Source: Desulfobulbaceae bacterium
GTDB lineage: Bacteria > Desulfobacterota > Desulfobulbia > Desulfobulbales > Desulfurivibrionaceae
NCBI GenBank assembly: GCA_004332195.1
Contig: SJBG01000003.1
Coordinates: 1 to 64,000 of the forward strand
Direction of reading: 5' to 3'
DNA length: 64,000 bases
Shown: in pieces, positions 54,263-64,000 of the stretch
Layout: each line of letters opens with the position of its first letter
How positions within the stretch are numbered: position 1 is the stretch's first letter
Position numbers and translations under genes: made by a program
The notes under the pieces: generated by a model
What the model was told of the DNA's origin: nothing
What the model saw: only the letters and a program-made list of their open reading frames with translations
The model's database searches: none

Positions 54263-57200
54263 ATGGCCGATGAACTTCGTTTGATTCTTTATCGCAGCAA
54301 TCGGGTTGAAGCCCTGCTCGATTGCCTGGTTGAACGGTTGCGGGAGGCGCCGCCAGATCCCCTGGCGGCGGAATGTATTGTGGTGCCGAGTCGAGGGATG
54401 GCAACTTGGCTGGGGCAAGGCCTGGCCGATCGTCTCGGCGTTTGGGCCAACCCGGACTTTCCCCACCCTCGCCGCTTCATCGAACGTATTTTGCAGGCTG
54501 CTCTGGGGCCAGACTTAAGACCGGTCGCGGGCTCCGTTCTTTCGTCCCCCGCGTCCATCTCGCCTCTCGCGCCCTCCGTGCCCCCCGTCACCGGTTTCAC
54601 TCCTGGTTTATTCAGTCGGGAACTGCTTGGTTTGGCAATTTTTGATCTCCTGCCCACTCTGATGGCGCGGCGAGAGTTTTTTCCCCTGCGTCGCTACCTG
54701 GCCGACGCTAACGACCTGAAAGCGCTGCAACTGGCCGAACGTATTGCTTATGTCTTTGATCAGTACGCCGTGTATCGTTTCGCAATGGTTATGGCCTGGG
54801 AGGACGGCGCAGGTGGTGATGTAGTCCCGCCGGTCGACCCGGCAGCCGATTCGCTTGTCGCTTCGGGTGCCGCTAAAAATGACCGGGGCGACTTTTGCCC
54901 GATCGGGCCGACTGGTCGAGGAGGACTCTTCGCGGCGGGGCAGACGACCGAGAGTGATTGCTCCCTGGTTGGGGGGTCGGCGAGTGAAAATCGCTGGCAA
55001 CCGCTGCTCTGGCGGGAACTGGTCGCCCGATTGGGTTCACCCGTGAGGCTTCTTCGCGAAGCCTGGCGACGTTTGCGGGCCGGGACTTTGGCCGCGCCGG
55101 AGTTGTTGCCCCGGCGAGTTTTTCTGTTCGGAATTACCGCTCTACCCCCCCTGTACCTCGGTCTGCTCAACGAGGTCGCCAAACTGATCCCCGGTCATTT
55201 GCTGGTTTTCAGCCCGACTCAGGATTATTGGGCCGATACTAATTCGCCGCAGGCTCTTAATCGGTTGCTGCTCCGCTACGAGTCGGCCGCGACCAATCCC
55301 AAAGCGCTGCATTTGGCCGTCGGTCATCCCCTGCTGGCCTCCCTGGGAACGGCGGGGCGAGATTTTCAGGAGATTATCGAGGAATACGCCGAATGCCTGC
55401 ACCCCCCGGACGGGGAACGTTTTGTTGCCCCCGAGCTGGGAGCTTCAGGGCTTCTGGCCCGGCTCCAGGGCGATATTTTTGCTTTGCGGCGGCCGCTGGT
55501 TCAAGCCAGGACAATCGCGGATGATTCCATCGTCATTCACTCTTGTCATAGTCCTCTGCGAGAGGTGGAGGTCTTGCAGGATCAGGTGCTGGCCATGCTG
55601 GACGATGGAAAATTAAAACCCCGCGACATCGTGGTGATGGTGCCGGATATCGAAACCTACGCCCCGCTCATCGCGGCGGTTTTCGGCCGTTCGCCCCAGG
55701 ATCGGCGTTATATTCCCTTCCGCATCGCCGACCGCCGCATCAGTCGCGAGGCCCCGTTACTTGATGCCCTGCTGACCCTCTTTGAACTGGTTCGGGGTCG
55801 TCTGCCGGCCTCGCAGGTCTTGGATTTTCTGGCTCGGGAGCCGGTGGGTCGGGGTTTTAACCTGGATCGCGAGCAGGTCGGCCGGATCGCTCAATGGGTA
55901 AACCGCTGCGGGATTCGTTGGGGCATTGATGAGGAACACCGCCGGTCTCACGGTCAACCCCCGGACCCGCAGAACACCTGGCGTTTTGGCCTGGATCGGC
56001 TTATTATTGGTTACGCCGTGGACGGAAAAGGGCAACAATTGGTGGCCGATATCCTGCCCCATGACGATATCGAGGGCCAGGACAGTCTGAGTGCCGGCAT
56101 TTTGCTTAAATTCGCCACAAAACTGTTCGCCCTGGCCCGGGAAGTTCGAACTCCACGCTCTCCGGCCCATTGGGCGGAACTGATTCAGCGCGCCCTGGTC
56201 ACTTTTTTTGCCGTCGACTCGCGAGCCGTTGCGGGCGAAGATTGGCAAAAGCAAAGCCTGCATGAAGCCTTGGTCGCCGTGGTTCAAGACAGTGATCAGG
56301 CCGGCCTGGGGCGTACCCTGGAGCTTCCCGCCTTTCTTCATTTGCTGCGCAGTCGCCTGAACGAAGCGGGATCCACCGCCGGTTTCCTCGATGGCGGCCT
56401 GACCTTCTGCGCTATGCTACCGATGCGAACCATCCCTTTTGCGGTGATTTGTCTGCTGGGGATGAACGACGGCGCTTTCCCCCGGCGGGAAACCCACTCC
56501 GGTTTTGACCTGGTGGCCAACGATCCCCGCCCCGGTGATCGTTCCCGCCGCCATGACGATCGCTATCTCTTCCTCGAATCCTTGTTGGCGGCCCGTCGCA
56601 AGCTCTACATCAGCTACGTGGGCTACAGCCTCAAAGACCACCGCCGACTACCGCCTGCGGTTCCAGTAAACGAGCTACTTGATTGTCTGGCCCTGATGAC
56701 GGCAACTGAGTCCGAGGTTGAGGCTAGAGCTGGAGCTGGGGTCGGGGCTGGGTCCGAGCACGAGGCTGGGGATGAGGCGAATGTCGCTCAGTGTGAGCTG
56801 GCCCGACGCCAATTTGTCGTCGAACATCCTTTGCAACCCTTCAGTCCTCGTTATTTTCAAGCCGGCGCCGGGCCGCTTTTTACTTTTGCCACGGAATACG
56901 CCGATTTTGCGGTAAATGGGGACACCGACCTTCCACCTTGCCCCCTTCCTGGGCCTTGGCCGTCCCCGCAGGTTTTCAACTTAGAAAGTCCTTCGTGTAA
57001 AAGGTTGCAGTCCCCGCTTGTTCCATCCCCTTTTATTCCGCCGTCCCCTTTTGTTGCCGAAAAGTCGCTGTCCCTGTTTGCCACGGACGAGAGAGTTGCC
57101 CTGGATTTAGCCGGTCTTCACGCCTTTTTTCGTAATCCTAGTTCCTGGTACGCCCGCCATTGCTTGCATGTAACTATGCCTTTGCCGGATGAAACCCCGG

Positions 57201-58081
57201 CGGACCGGGAACCACTCTTTATTGATGGCTTGGTTAAACACCGGATTGGGATGTTGCTGCTGCAAAACCCCAAGACCCTGGGCGCGCATCATGATGGCGG
57301 TTCCGCTGGCGGTTCCGCAATGCTGCGGCTGTTCCGGGCCCGGGGAGATTTGCCCTTGGCCGGTTCGGCTCAACCGGCTTTAGAGGAAATCAGCACTGCG
57401 CTGGAACCGATGGCCGTCTTCCTGGCCTCCCAACCGGCCGGTAAGGCCCTGCCGTCTTTAAGCATTGATCTGGATCTGGACAGTGGAATTCATTTGACCG
57501 GCGAGCTGTCCCAGCGCTTTGACTCTGGTTTGTTGCGCTATACCGCCGGCAAAACTTCGCCCTCTTTTTTGCTTACGGCCTGGCTTGATCATCTTGCTCT
57601 TTGCGCCCAGGCCCCCGACAATCAGGATCGGCAGTGTATCACGATTAGCCGGGCTGATAAGGGGGCGGACATCTATATTTTTCGTGAACTTTCGCCGACG
57701 CGGGCGTGGACCCTGCTGCGTACTCTAGCGGATTTATGGCAACGAGGGCGACAAGCAGCTTTACCATTTTTTCGTTATAGTTCGCACGCTTACGTTTATA
57801 AAATGGTCTTTGGCCGAGCCAAGGACCAAGCAACGCGCTGCTTGGTCGCTCGTCAGGCCGCTCTTGAGGCCTACCATGGTAGCGGCTATGACCGCTGGCC
57901 GCCGCCGGATGGCGCCGACCCTTACGTTCGAGCTATGTTTCAGGGGGCTAATCCGGCATGGTCATGGTCGGCGCAAAAAGATCCGGCGGCGCCTGGCGGT
58001 GGCTCTTGGGAGGACTTCATCGCCGTTGCTCACCAGGTTTACGAACCCATGTTACAGGCGCGGGAAAGGCTGCTCAGGTAA
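54263..58081 (+). CDS. recC: Exodeoxyribonuclease V, gamma subunit (RecC)
   Basis: 1272 residues, longer than E. coli RecC (about 1120). N-terminal LRLILYRSNRVEALLDCLVE, IVVPSRGMATWLGQGLADRL, the central inactive-helicase region (IPFRIADRRISREAPLLDAL, RTIPFAVICLLGMNDGAFPR) and a C-terminal nuclease-like domain with LAGLHAFFRNPSSWYARHCL. Four Pro/Ala/Gly-rich insertions (for example SSPASISPLAPSVPPVTG and EVEARAGAGVGAGSEHEAGD) explain the extra length. recB and recD, normally beside it, are absent here. It converges on selD with 3 bases between the stops. Confidence 0.9.
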   Translation: MADELRLILYRSNRVEALLDCLVERLREAPPDPLAAECIVVPSRGMATWLGQGLADRLGVWANPDFPHPRRFIERILQAALGPDLRPVAGSVLSSPASISPLAPSVPPVTGFTPGLFSRELLGLAIFDLLPTLMARREFFPLRRYLADANDLKALQLAERIAYVFDQYAVYRFAMVMAWEDGAGGDVVPPVDPAADSLVASGAAKNDRGDFCPIGPTGRGGLFAAGQTTESDCSLVGGSASENRWQPLLWRELVARLGSPVRLLREAWRRLRAGTLAAPELLPRRVFLFGITALPPLYLGLLNEVAKLIPGHLLVFSPTQDYWADTNSPQALNRLLLRYESAATNPKALHLAVGHPLLASLGTAGRDFQEIIEEYAECLHPPDGERFVAPELGASGLLARLQGDIFALRRPLVQARTIADDSIVIHSCHSPLREVEVLQDQVLAMLDDGKLKPRDIVVMVPDIETYAPLIAAVFGRSPQDRRYIPFRIADRRISREAPLLDALLTLFELVRGRLPASQVLDFLAREPVGRGFNLDREQVGRIAQWVNRCGIRWGIDEEHRRSHGQPPDPQNTWRFGLDRLIIGYAVDGKGQQLVADILPHDDIEGQDSLSAGILLKFATKLFALAREVRTPRSPAHWAELIQRALVTFFAVDSRAVAGEDWQKQSLHEALVAVVQDSDQAGLGRTLELPAFLHLLRSRLNEAGSTAGFLDGGLTFCAMLPMRTIPFAVICLLGMNDGAFPRRETHSGFDLVANDPRPGDRSRRHDDRYLFLESLLAARRKLYISYVGYSLKDHRRLPPAVPVNELLDCLALMTATESEVEARAGAGVGAGSEHEAGDEANVAQCELARRQFVVEHPLQPFSPRYFQAGAGPLFTFATEYADFAVNGDTDLPPCPLPGPWPSPQVFNLESPSCKRLQSPLVPSPFIPPSPFVAEKSLSLFATDERVALDLAGLHAFFRNPSSWYARHCLHVTMPLPDETPADREPLFIDGLVKHRIGMLLLQNPKTLGAHHDGGSAGGSAMLRLFRARGDLPLAGSAQPALEEISTALEPMAVFLASQPAGKALPSLSIDLDLDSGIHLTGELSQRFDSGLLRYTAGKTSPSFLLTAWLDHLALCAQAPDNQDRQCITISRADKGADIYIFRELSPTRAWTLLRTLADLWQRGRQAALPFFRYSSHAYVYKMVFGRAKDQATRCLVARQAALEAYHGSGYDRWPPPDGADPYVRAMFQGANPAWSWSAQKDPAAPGGGSWEDFIAVAHQVYEPMLQARERLLR

Positions 58082-58084
58082 GCA

Positions 58085-59128
58085 TCAGACCATGCTGATC
58101 CGACCGGGGGGGGCGGGAAGGACTTCACCGATAATCCCGAAATCGAAGGGATATTTGCCGACGCTTAGTCGGGCGGCAATGGCGGCGATATCCTTGGGGG
58201 CAGCGGCAATGAGCAGGCCGCCGGAGGTTTGGGGGTCGTACATGACTATTTCCAGGGGATCGTTTTCCCCCGGTAAGGCGCAATTAACGAACCGCCGGTA
58301 GTGGCAGCGGTTGTTGTGAGCGCCCTCGGGGATGATGCCCATTGCCGCAAAATGAAGGACTTCGGGCAGCAGCGGCACCGCCGCGGCTCGAAGTTCAATG
58401 GCTACCCCGGAGGCGGCGGCCATCTCGTAAAGATGACCAATCAGGCCAAAGCCGGTGATGTCGGTGCAGGCGTGGGCCCCTGAACCCGCCAGGGCCTGGG
58501 CCGCTTGCCGATTGAGATAGGCCATAACCCGGCCAATCATTTTCTCGGTGTCATCCCCGGCCAGACCACCCTTGATGGCGGTGGCGAGAATTCCGGTGCC
58601 GATGGGCTTGGTCAGCAGCAGTTGGTCTCCCGGCTGAGCCCCGGAGTTGAGCAGCACCTGGTTGGGGTGAACGGTGCCGGTCAGGGACAGACCGTATTTG
58701 ATCTCGTCATCCTCAATGGAATGACCACCGACCAGCAGGGCTCCCGCCTCATTTAGGGTATCCAGGCCCCCACGAAGAATTTCTTTTAGGATTGCTAAAT
58801 CCAGCTTTTTGCTTGGAAAGGCCACCAGATTCATGGCCAGCAGGGGTTTGCCGCCCATGGCGTAAACGTCGCTTAAGGCGTTGGCCGCAGCGATGCGACC
58901 GAAGAGGTAAGGATCATCGACAATGGGAGTGAAAAAATCCACCGTCTGGATCAGGGCCGTTTCGTCGTTGAAGCGATAAACTCCGGCGTCCTCGCCGCCG
59001 CCGATCCCGGCCAGCAGGCGGGGATCAGTCGGCGCCCCAAGGTCCGCCAATGCTCGGTCCAGGTCCCCTGGGCCCAGCTTGGCAGCTCAGCCGGCAGCTT
59101 TTATGGTGCTGGTCAATTTTACTTTCAT
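58085..59128 (-). CDS. selD: Selenide, water dikinase, itself a selenoprotein (Sec at UGA)
   Basis: Makes selenophosphate for selenocysteine and selenouridine. The frame from ATG at 59128 (AAGGAG upstream) reads MKVKLTSTIKAAG, then TGA (59087-59089), then AAKLGPGDLDRALADL and continues into the full SelD fold: VDFFTPIVDDPYLFGRIAAA, ANALSDVYAMGGKPLLAMNL, VGGHSIEDDEIKYGLSLTG and DPQTSGGLLIAAAP. The TGA occupies the active-site Cys/Sec position in the family (the U-A-A-K pattern), so the true protein is 347 residues and not the shorter frame from 59050. It follows gpsA by 9 bases in the gyrB-gyrA-gpsA-selD operon. Confidence 0.92.
59056..59074 (-). promoter_or_regulatory. Candidate bacterial SECIS hairpin in selD
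   Basis: Downstream of the UGA the minus strand reads CCAGG-GGA-CCTGG (59059-59071), a five-pair stem with a G-containing apical loop, extendable by two G-C pairs beyond one mismatch. The loop lies about 20 bases after the UGA, within the 16-37 base range for bacterial SECIS elements. Structure was judged by eye. Confidence 0.55.
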
Positions 59129-59137
59129 TTAAACTCC

Positions 59138-60391
59138 TTAGGTAAACTCCAGCTCCTCTCGTCCCTGACGGGCCAGCAGGTCTCGCCCTGCCTCCCGACA
59201 GGGCTTGTCACGATAAAGCACCTGGTAAACCTGCTCCATAATCGGCATTACCACCTGCTCCCGCTGGGCCAAAGCCCAGACTGAAGCGGTGGTTTTGACC
59301 CCTTCGGCCACCATTTGCATGGCTGCTAAAATCTCGGCCAGCTTCAAGCCCTGACCCAGCTTGAGACCAACACCCCGGTTGCGACTTAGTGCGCCGGTAC
59401 AGGTGAGCACCAGATCTCCAAGGCCGGCCAGGCCGGAAAAAGTCAGGGGACTGGCCCCCATTTTTACTCCCAGCCGGGTAATTTCCGCCAAGCCCCGGGT
59501 GATCAGGGCGGCCCGGGCATTGGCGCCGTAATTTAAGCCGTCACTGATTCCGGCGGCGATGGCGATAATATTCTTTAAGGCCCCACCCAGTTCCAAACCG
59601 ATCAAGTCGGCACCGACATAAACCCGAAAACGTTCGGTGAAAAAAAAGTTTTGGAAAAAACGGGCGTCTTCGACGCCGGTGGCGGCCACGGTGACCGCGG
59701 TAGGCAGACCCATCGCCACCTCCCGGGCAAAGCTGGGACCAGACAGCGCTCCGAGACGAAACAACGATTCGGTCAAACCCTGCTCGCGCGTTTCACGCTT
59801 TTCGTGTTTTTCGCTTTTTTCGCGATTTTTGTTGTCTGAGTCAGGATCAAAGCCGAGTAGGGAGCTTTCTAAGCCGTGGTTGGGGCCGGATCGCGAGCTG
59901 TTTGCCAATTCAGGGCTTAACCGGCGGTCGTCCTTGCTAACCGGCCCACAAACTGCGGGGAGAAAATGGGAGACTGGAAGCTTAAAGCACCGGGCCAGCT
60001 CTTCAGCCATAACTCGGGTCATGGTCATCAGCGTTTGGTTTTCAATCCCTTTAGCGGCGGAGATAATGCCGACGCCAGGGCTAAGGTGGGGAATAATCCG
60101 CTTAAAAACTGCGCGAAAACCGTGAGAAGGCACGGCCATAACTACCGCGGCGCAACCTGCCGCCAGGCTGAGATCGGATCCGGGGTGGATGTTTTTCGGC
60201 AGGGGAAAGCCGGGCAGATACTGGCGATTTTCCTTGTCGCTCAGGATTCGCTCCGCCTGCTCCGGGGTGTTGCAAAAGAGCTTTACCTGGTAATTTTTGT
60301 GAGCCAAAACCAGGGCCAGAGCGGTGCCCCAACTGCCGGCCCCTATCACCATCACGCGGCTGGGGTTGTTTTTCCCTGGGCTCTGATTCAT
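59138..60391 (-). CDS. gpsA: Glycerol-3-phosphate dehydrogenase [NAD(P)+]
   Basis: Supplies glycerol-3-phosphate for phospholipid synthesis. 417 residues against about 335 in relatives. N-terminal [29 protein letters not shown], then a catalytic domain with [49 protein letters not shown] and [15 protein letters not shown]. The extra length is a charged low-complexity insertion at about 160-215 ([20 protein letters not shown]) before [12 protein letters not shown] at 60391 overlaps the gyrA stop (ATGA). Confidence 0.94.
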   Translation of the reverse strand: MNQSPGKNNPSRVMVIGAGSWGTALALVLAHKNYQVKLFCNTPEQAERILSDKENRQYLPGFPLPKNIHPGSDLSLAAGCAAVVMAVPSHGFRAVFKRIIPHLSPGVGIISAAKGIENQTLMTMTRVMAEELARCFKLPVSHFLPAVCGPVSKDDRRLSPELANSSRSGPNHGLESSLLGFDPDSDNKNREKSEKHEKRETREQGLTESLFRLGALSGPSFAREVAMGLPTAVTVAATGVEDARFFQNFFFTERFRVYVGADLIGLELGGALKNIIAIAAGISDGLNYGANARAALITRGLAEITRLGVKMGASPLTFSGLAGLGDLVLTCTGALSRNRGVGLKLGQGLKLAEILAAMQMVAEGVKTTASVWALAQREQVVMPIMEQVYQVLYRDKPCREAGRDLLARQGREELEFT

Positions 60392-62964
60392 GCGCAAAAA
60401 GTCTTTTCAGTTAAATCATCGTCGTCCTCGCTGGTGACGTCCGATTCGGCCAAGCGATCCAGGGCCACAACCCGTTCTCCCTCCTCCAGCTTGAAAAGTC
60501 GGACTCCCTGGGTGGAGCGACCGATCACCCGCAGGTCGCACATCGGGGTGCGAATGATCTTGCCGCGATTGGTGATCATCATCAGTTGGTCCTCATCGAC
60601 CACCTGCAACATCCCGACCACCTCACCGTTGCGAACACTGGCCTTGATGGCGATAACCCCCTTGCCGCCGCGCCGAATCAGACGATAATCTTTGACGTTG
60701 CTCCGCTTGCCGTAACCGTTTTCGGTGACTACCAAAATCGAGCCCGCGGCGTCGCCGGAGAGGACCGTAACCCCCACCACCTCATCGTCGGCCGTTTCCC
60801 GACCTTCGACAAGGTCCTGCGCGGCATCACGGTGATCACTGGATTCCGCAAAATCAACCCTGGCCGCAGCCAACTTGATTCCCCGCACTCCGCCGGCCGT
60901 ACGCCCCATCGGGCGGACATCACCCTCGTGAAAACGTATCGCCATCCCTCTGCGGGAGAGGAGCAGAACCTCGTTATCACCAGAGGTAAGGGCGGCAGCG
61001 AGAATTTCGTCATCATCGTGAACAGTCAGGGCGATTTTACCGCGACGGATGGGGCGGCTGAATTCACTGAGCGCTGTTTTTTTGACTACCCCTTTCTTGG
61101 TGACCATCATGATGTAGCATTCTGCCCCTGATGGCTCTTCAAATGACGGCACCGGCAAAATAGCCGCCAGTTTTTCCTCCGACCCCAGATCCAGCAGGTT
61201 GACCACCGCCTTGCCCCGGGCAGTTCGGCCCGCTTGAGGAATTTCGTAAACCTTACGCCAGAAAACCCGGCCCTTGTTGGTAAAAAAGAGCAGGGTGGAG
61301 TGGGTGGAGGCTACCAGCATCCAACTGACAAAATCCTCGTCGGTGGTGCCGGCTCCACGAACCCCCTTGCCCCCCCGGCGCTGGGCCCGATAAAGATCAG
61401 CCGGGTTGCGCTTGATGTAGCCGGCACGAGTGATGGTAACCACCATCTCCTCGCGGGGAATCATATCTTCCGGCAGGATTTCGTCGGGGGCATCGATGAT
61501 TTCAGTCCGACGATCATCGCCGTAGGTTTCTCGAATTTCCTCAAACTCCCCACGAATTATTTTCATCACCAGAGTTTCGTCGGCCAGCACCTGGCGCAAC
61601 CAAACGATTTCCTTCATTAAAGCCTGATGTTCGACTATAATTTTTTCTCGCTCAAGACCGGTGAGGCGATGGAGGCGCATCTCGAGAATGGCCTGAGCCT
61701 GAATAACACTCAAGCCGAAACGGGCCATCAAGCCATTTTTGGCCTCCAGCGGGGTAGCTGAGGCCTTGATCAGTTCCACCACCTCATCGAGGTTGGTGAT
61801 GGCGATTTTGAGGCCCTCAAGGATATGGGCCTTTTCCTCGGCCCGGCGCAGGTCATAAGCCGTTCGTCGGTAAATTATGGTCTTGCGGTGAAAGATGAAG
61901 TGATCCAGAATTTGGCGCAGGTTAAGAATTTCCGGCCGATTGTTGACGATAGAAAGCAGGATGACTCCGTAACTGCGCTGCAGGGGGGTCATCTTGTAGA
62001 GCTGATTAAGAACCACCTCGGCGTTTTCGTCCTTTTTCAGTTCAATCACCACCCGCATGCCCTGACGGTCGGATTCGTCACGAATTTCGGCGATGGACTC
62101 GATCTTTTTATCCTTGATCAGCAGTACCATGCGTTCAATCAGCGTCGCCTTGTTCTGTTGATAAGGAATTTCGTCGATAATGATGGACTCCCGGCCGTTT
62201 TTCTGTTTTTCGATATGGGACTTGGAACGCAACAACAGAGAGCCGCGGCCGGTTTCGTAGGCCTCACGGATTCCCGCCCGGCCGCAGATAAAAGCCCCGG
62301 TGGGGAAATCCGGACCCTGGATAATCTCCATCAGGGCGCTGACCGTAATATTTGGGTCTGCGATCATGGCGATCAGGCCATCGATGATCTCACGCAGGTT
62401 GTGAGGAGGAATGTTGGTGGCCATCCCCACCGCGATTCCTGCCGAACCGTTGATCAGCAGGTTGGGAATTCGGGCCGGAAACACCAGGGGTTCCTGGAGG
62501 GAGTTGTCGTAGTTGGGGACAAAATCGACGGTTTCTTTGTCGAGATCGGTAATCAGCTCCTGGTCAATTTTAGTCATCCGCGCTTCGGTGTAACGCATGG
62601 CCGCCGGCGGGTCGCCATCGACCGAGCCAAAGTTGCCCTGGCCATCCACCAAGGGATAACGCAAGGAAAAACCCTGGGCCATCCGCACCAGGGTCTCGTA
62701 AACAGCGGAATCACCATGGGGGTGATATTTACCAATAACGTCACCGACGATGCGGGCGGACTTGAGAAAGGGTCGGTTATAATAATTATTCAGCTCCCGC
62801 ATGGCGAAAAGAACCCGGCGATGAACCGGCTTAAGACCGTCGCGGACATCGGGCAGGGCTCGACCGATGATCACGCTCATCGCGTAGTCGAGGTAGGATT
62901 TGCGCAACTCCTTCTCGATGGAAATGGTCGGGAAGGGGATTGGTTCTTTGTCAGCTTCAACCAT
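60388..62964 (-). CDS. gyrA: DNA gyrase subunit A
   Basis: 858 residues. N-terminal winged-helix/tower: [39 protein letters not shown] (quinolone region with Ser and Glu at the hotspot positions), [13 protein letters not shown] with the catalytic tyrosine. The C-terminal pinwheel has the GyrA box QRRGGKGV, which distinguishes gyrase from topoisomerase IV. The tail is acidic ([15 protein letters not shown]). It follows gyrB by 100 bases and is coupled to gpsA by a four-base overlap. Confidence 0.97.
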   Translation of the reverse strand: MVEADKEPIPFPTISIEKELRKSYLDYAMSVIIGRALPDVRDGLKPVHRRVLFAMRELNNYYNRPFLKSARIVGDVIGKYHPHGDSAVYETLVRMAQGFSLRYPLVDGQGNFGSVDGDPPAAMRYTEARMTKIDQELITDLDKETVDFVPNYDNSLQEPLVFPARIPNLLINGSAGIAVGMATNIPPHNLREIIDGLIAMIADPNITVSALMEIIQGPDFPTGAFICGRAGIREAYETGRGSLLLRSKSHIEKQKNGRESIIIDEIPYQQNKATLIERMVLLIKDKKIESIAEIRDESDRQGMRVVIELKKDENAEVVLNQLYKMTPLQRSYGVILLSIVNNRPEILNLRQILDHFIFHRKTIIYRRTAYDLRRAEEKAHILEGLKIAITNLDEVVELIKASATPLEAKNGLMARFGLSVIQAQAILEMRLHRLTGLEREKIIVEHQALMKEIVWLRQVLADETLVMKIIRGEFEEIRETYGDDRRTEIIDAPDEILPEDMIPREEMVVTITRAGYIKRNPADLYRAQRRGGKGVRGAGTTDEDFVSWMLVASTHSTLLFFTNKGRVFWRKVYEIPQAGRTARGKAVVNLLDLGSEEKLAAILPVPSFEEPSGAECYIMMVTKKGVVKKTALSEFSRPIRRGKIALTVHDDDEILAAALTSGDNEVLLLSRRGMAIRFHEGDVRPMGRTAGGVRGIKLAAARVDFAESSDHRDAAQDLVEGRETADDEVVGVTVLSGDAAGSILVVTENGYGKRSNVKDYRLIRRGGKGVIAIKASVRNGEVVGMLQVVDEDQLMMITNRGKIIRTPMCDLRVIGRSTQGVRLFKLEEGERVVALDRLAESDVTSEDDDDLTEKTFCA

Positions 62965-63064
62965 GAGATACGAAACCTTTAGTTAGTTTGGGATGTTGGG
63001 CTTAGCGCTCTTCGTTTGCGCGCTAAATCAACTTTGGGGGCAAAAGTGGCGGACGTTTTAAACG

Positions 63065-64000
<936 letters not shown>

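Noticed and set aside
58085-59050. A shorter selD beginning at 59050
   Set aside because: It would lack the catalytic Sec/Cys and the N-terminal KAAG-AAKLGPGDL region, which continue in frame across the TGA.
61825-62982. A 385-codon open frame on the plus strand opposite gyrA, and others such as 60586-61131
   Set aside because: They are antisense to a perfectly conserved gyrase gene and show no protein family; GC-rich codon positions create such shadows.

Overview
The window looks like a chromosomal segment of a Desulfobacterota bacterium (the former Deltaproteobacteria, Desulfobulbales-like). The reasons are a SelD that is itself a selenoprotein, an RNA methyltransferase gene coupled to trmD, a molybdoenzyme/ferredoxin/NrfD respiratory operon, and a mostly GC-rich core interrupted by AT-richer blocks. 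I assigned this from gene content and protein character only; no database search was possible.

Layout. 1-2081: the end of a type II restriction-modification module (endonuclease running off the left edge, beta-class methyltransferase), bordered by a 141-bp inverted-repeat element. 2129-6577 (minus): ffh-rpsP-rimM-trmD-RNA methyltransferase-rplS. 7043-14132 (plus): RNase G, rplU-rpmA-obgE, proB-proA, nadD. 14437-20353: an AT-richer stretch with Hsp20, a decayed MFS exporter, a truncated phoU and the phosphate transporter pstS-C-A-B. 20690-30490: fbp, a membrane diguanylate cyclase, dus, prepilin peptidase, a PilZ protein, a DHH phosphoesterase, and a coupled pair of ADP-glucose pyrophosphorylase subunits. 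30602-38184: trpB-trpA, hisI-hisG, engB, lepA and sigma-32. 38204-43136: a sugar aminotransferase, a decayed TPR/beta-barrel protein, VanZ, an epimerase remnant and an amphi-Trp protein. 43356-49669: CFA synthase and the molybdoenzyme operon with its TorD chaperone. 50011-58081 (plus): an exported beta-CASP metallohydrolase, an agmatinase-YkgJ fusion, CheV and a recC without recB or recD beside it. 58085-64000 (minus): gyrB-gyrA-gpsA-selD.

The most striking feature is a family of six 141-142 bp elements (1941, 8931, 20490, 26604, 43154, 48532). They have imperfect terminal inverted repeats and 4-bp AT-rich target duplications, four of them perfect. They encode no transposase, so they look like a MITE family. 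One copy abuts the start codon of the methyltransferase and supplies a Shine-Dalgarno-like end. One lies in the rplU leader. One appears to have cut a small gene that formerly overlapped the DHH phosphoesterase gene.

Other points of note are the UGA (Sec) codon in selD with a SECIS-like hairpin, the arginase-fold/CxxCxxCC fusion, the secreted beta-CASP protein, the GlgC pair in which one subunit has lost the nucleotide-binding arginine motif, a TorD whose C-terminus is written by a 24-bp perfect inverted repeat, and in-frame low-complexity insertions in several housekeeping enzymes. I saw no tRNA, rRNA or CRISPR array.
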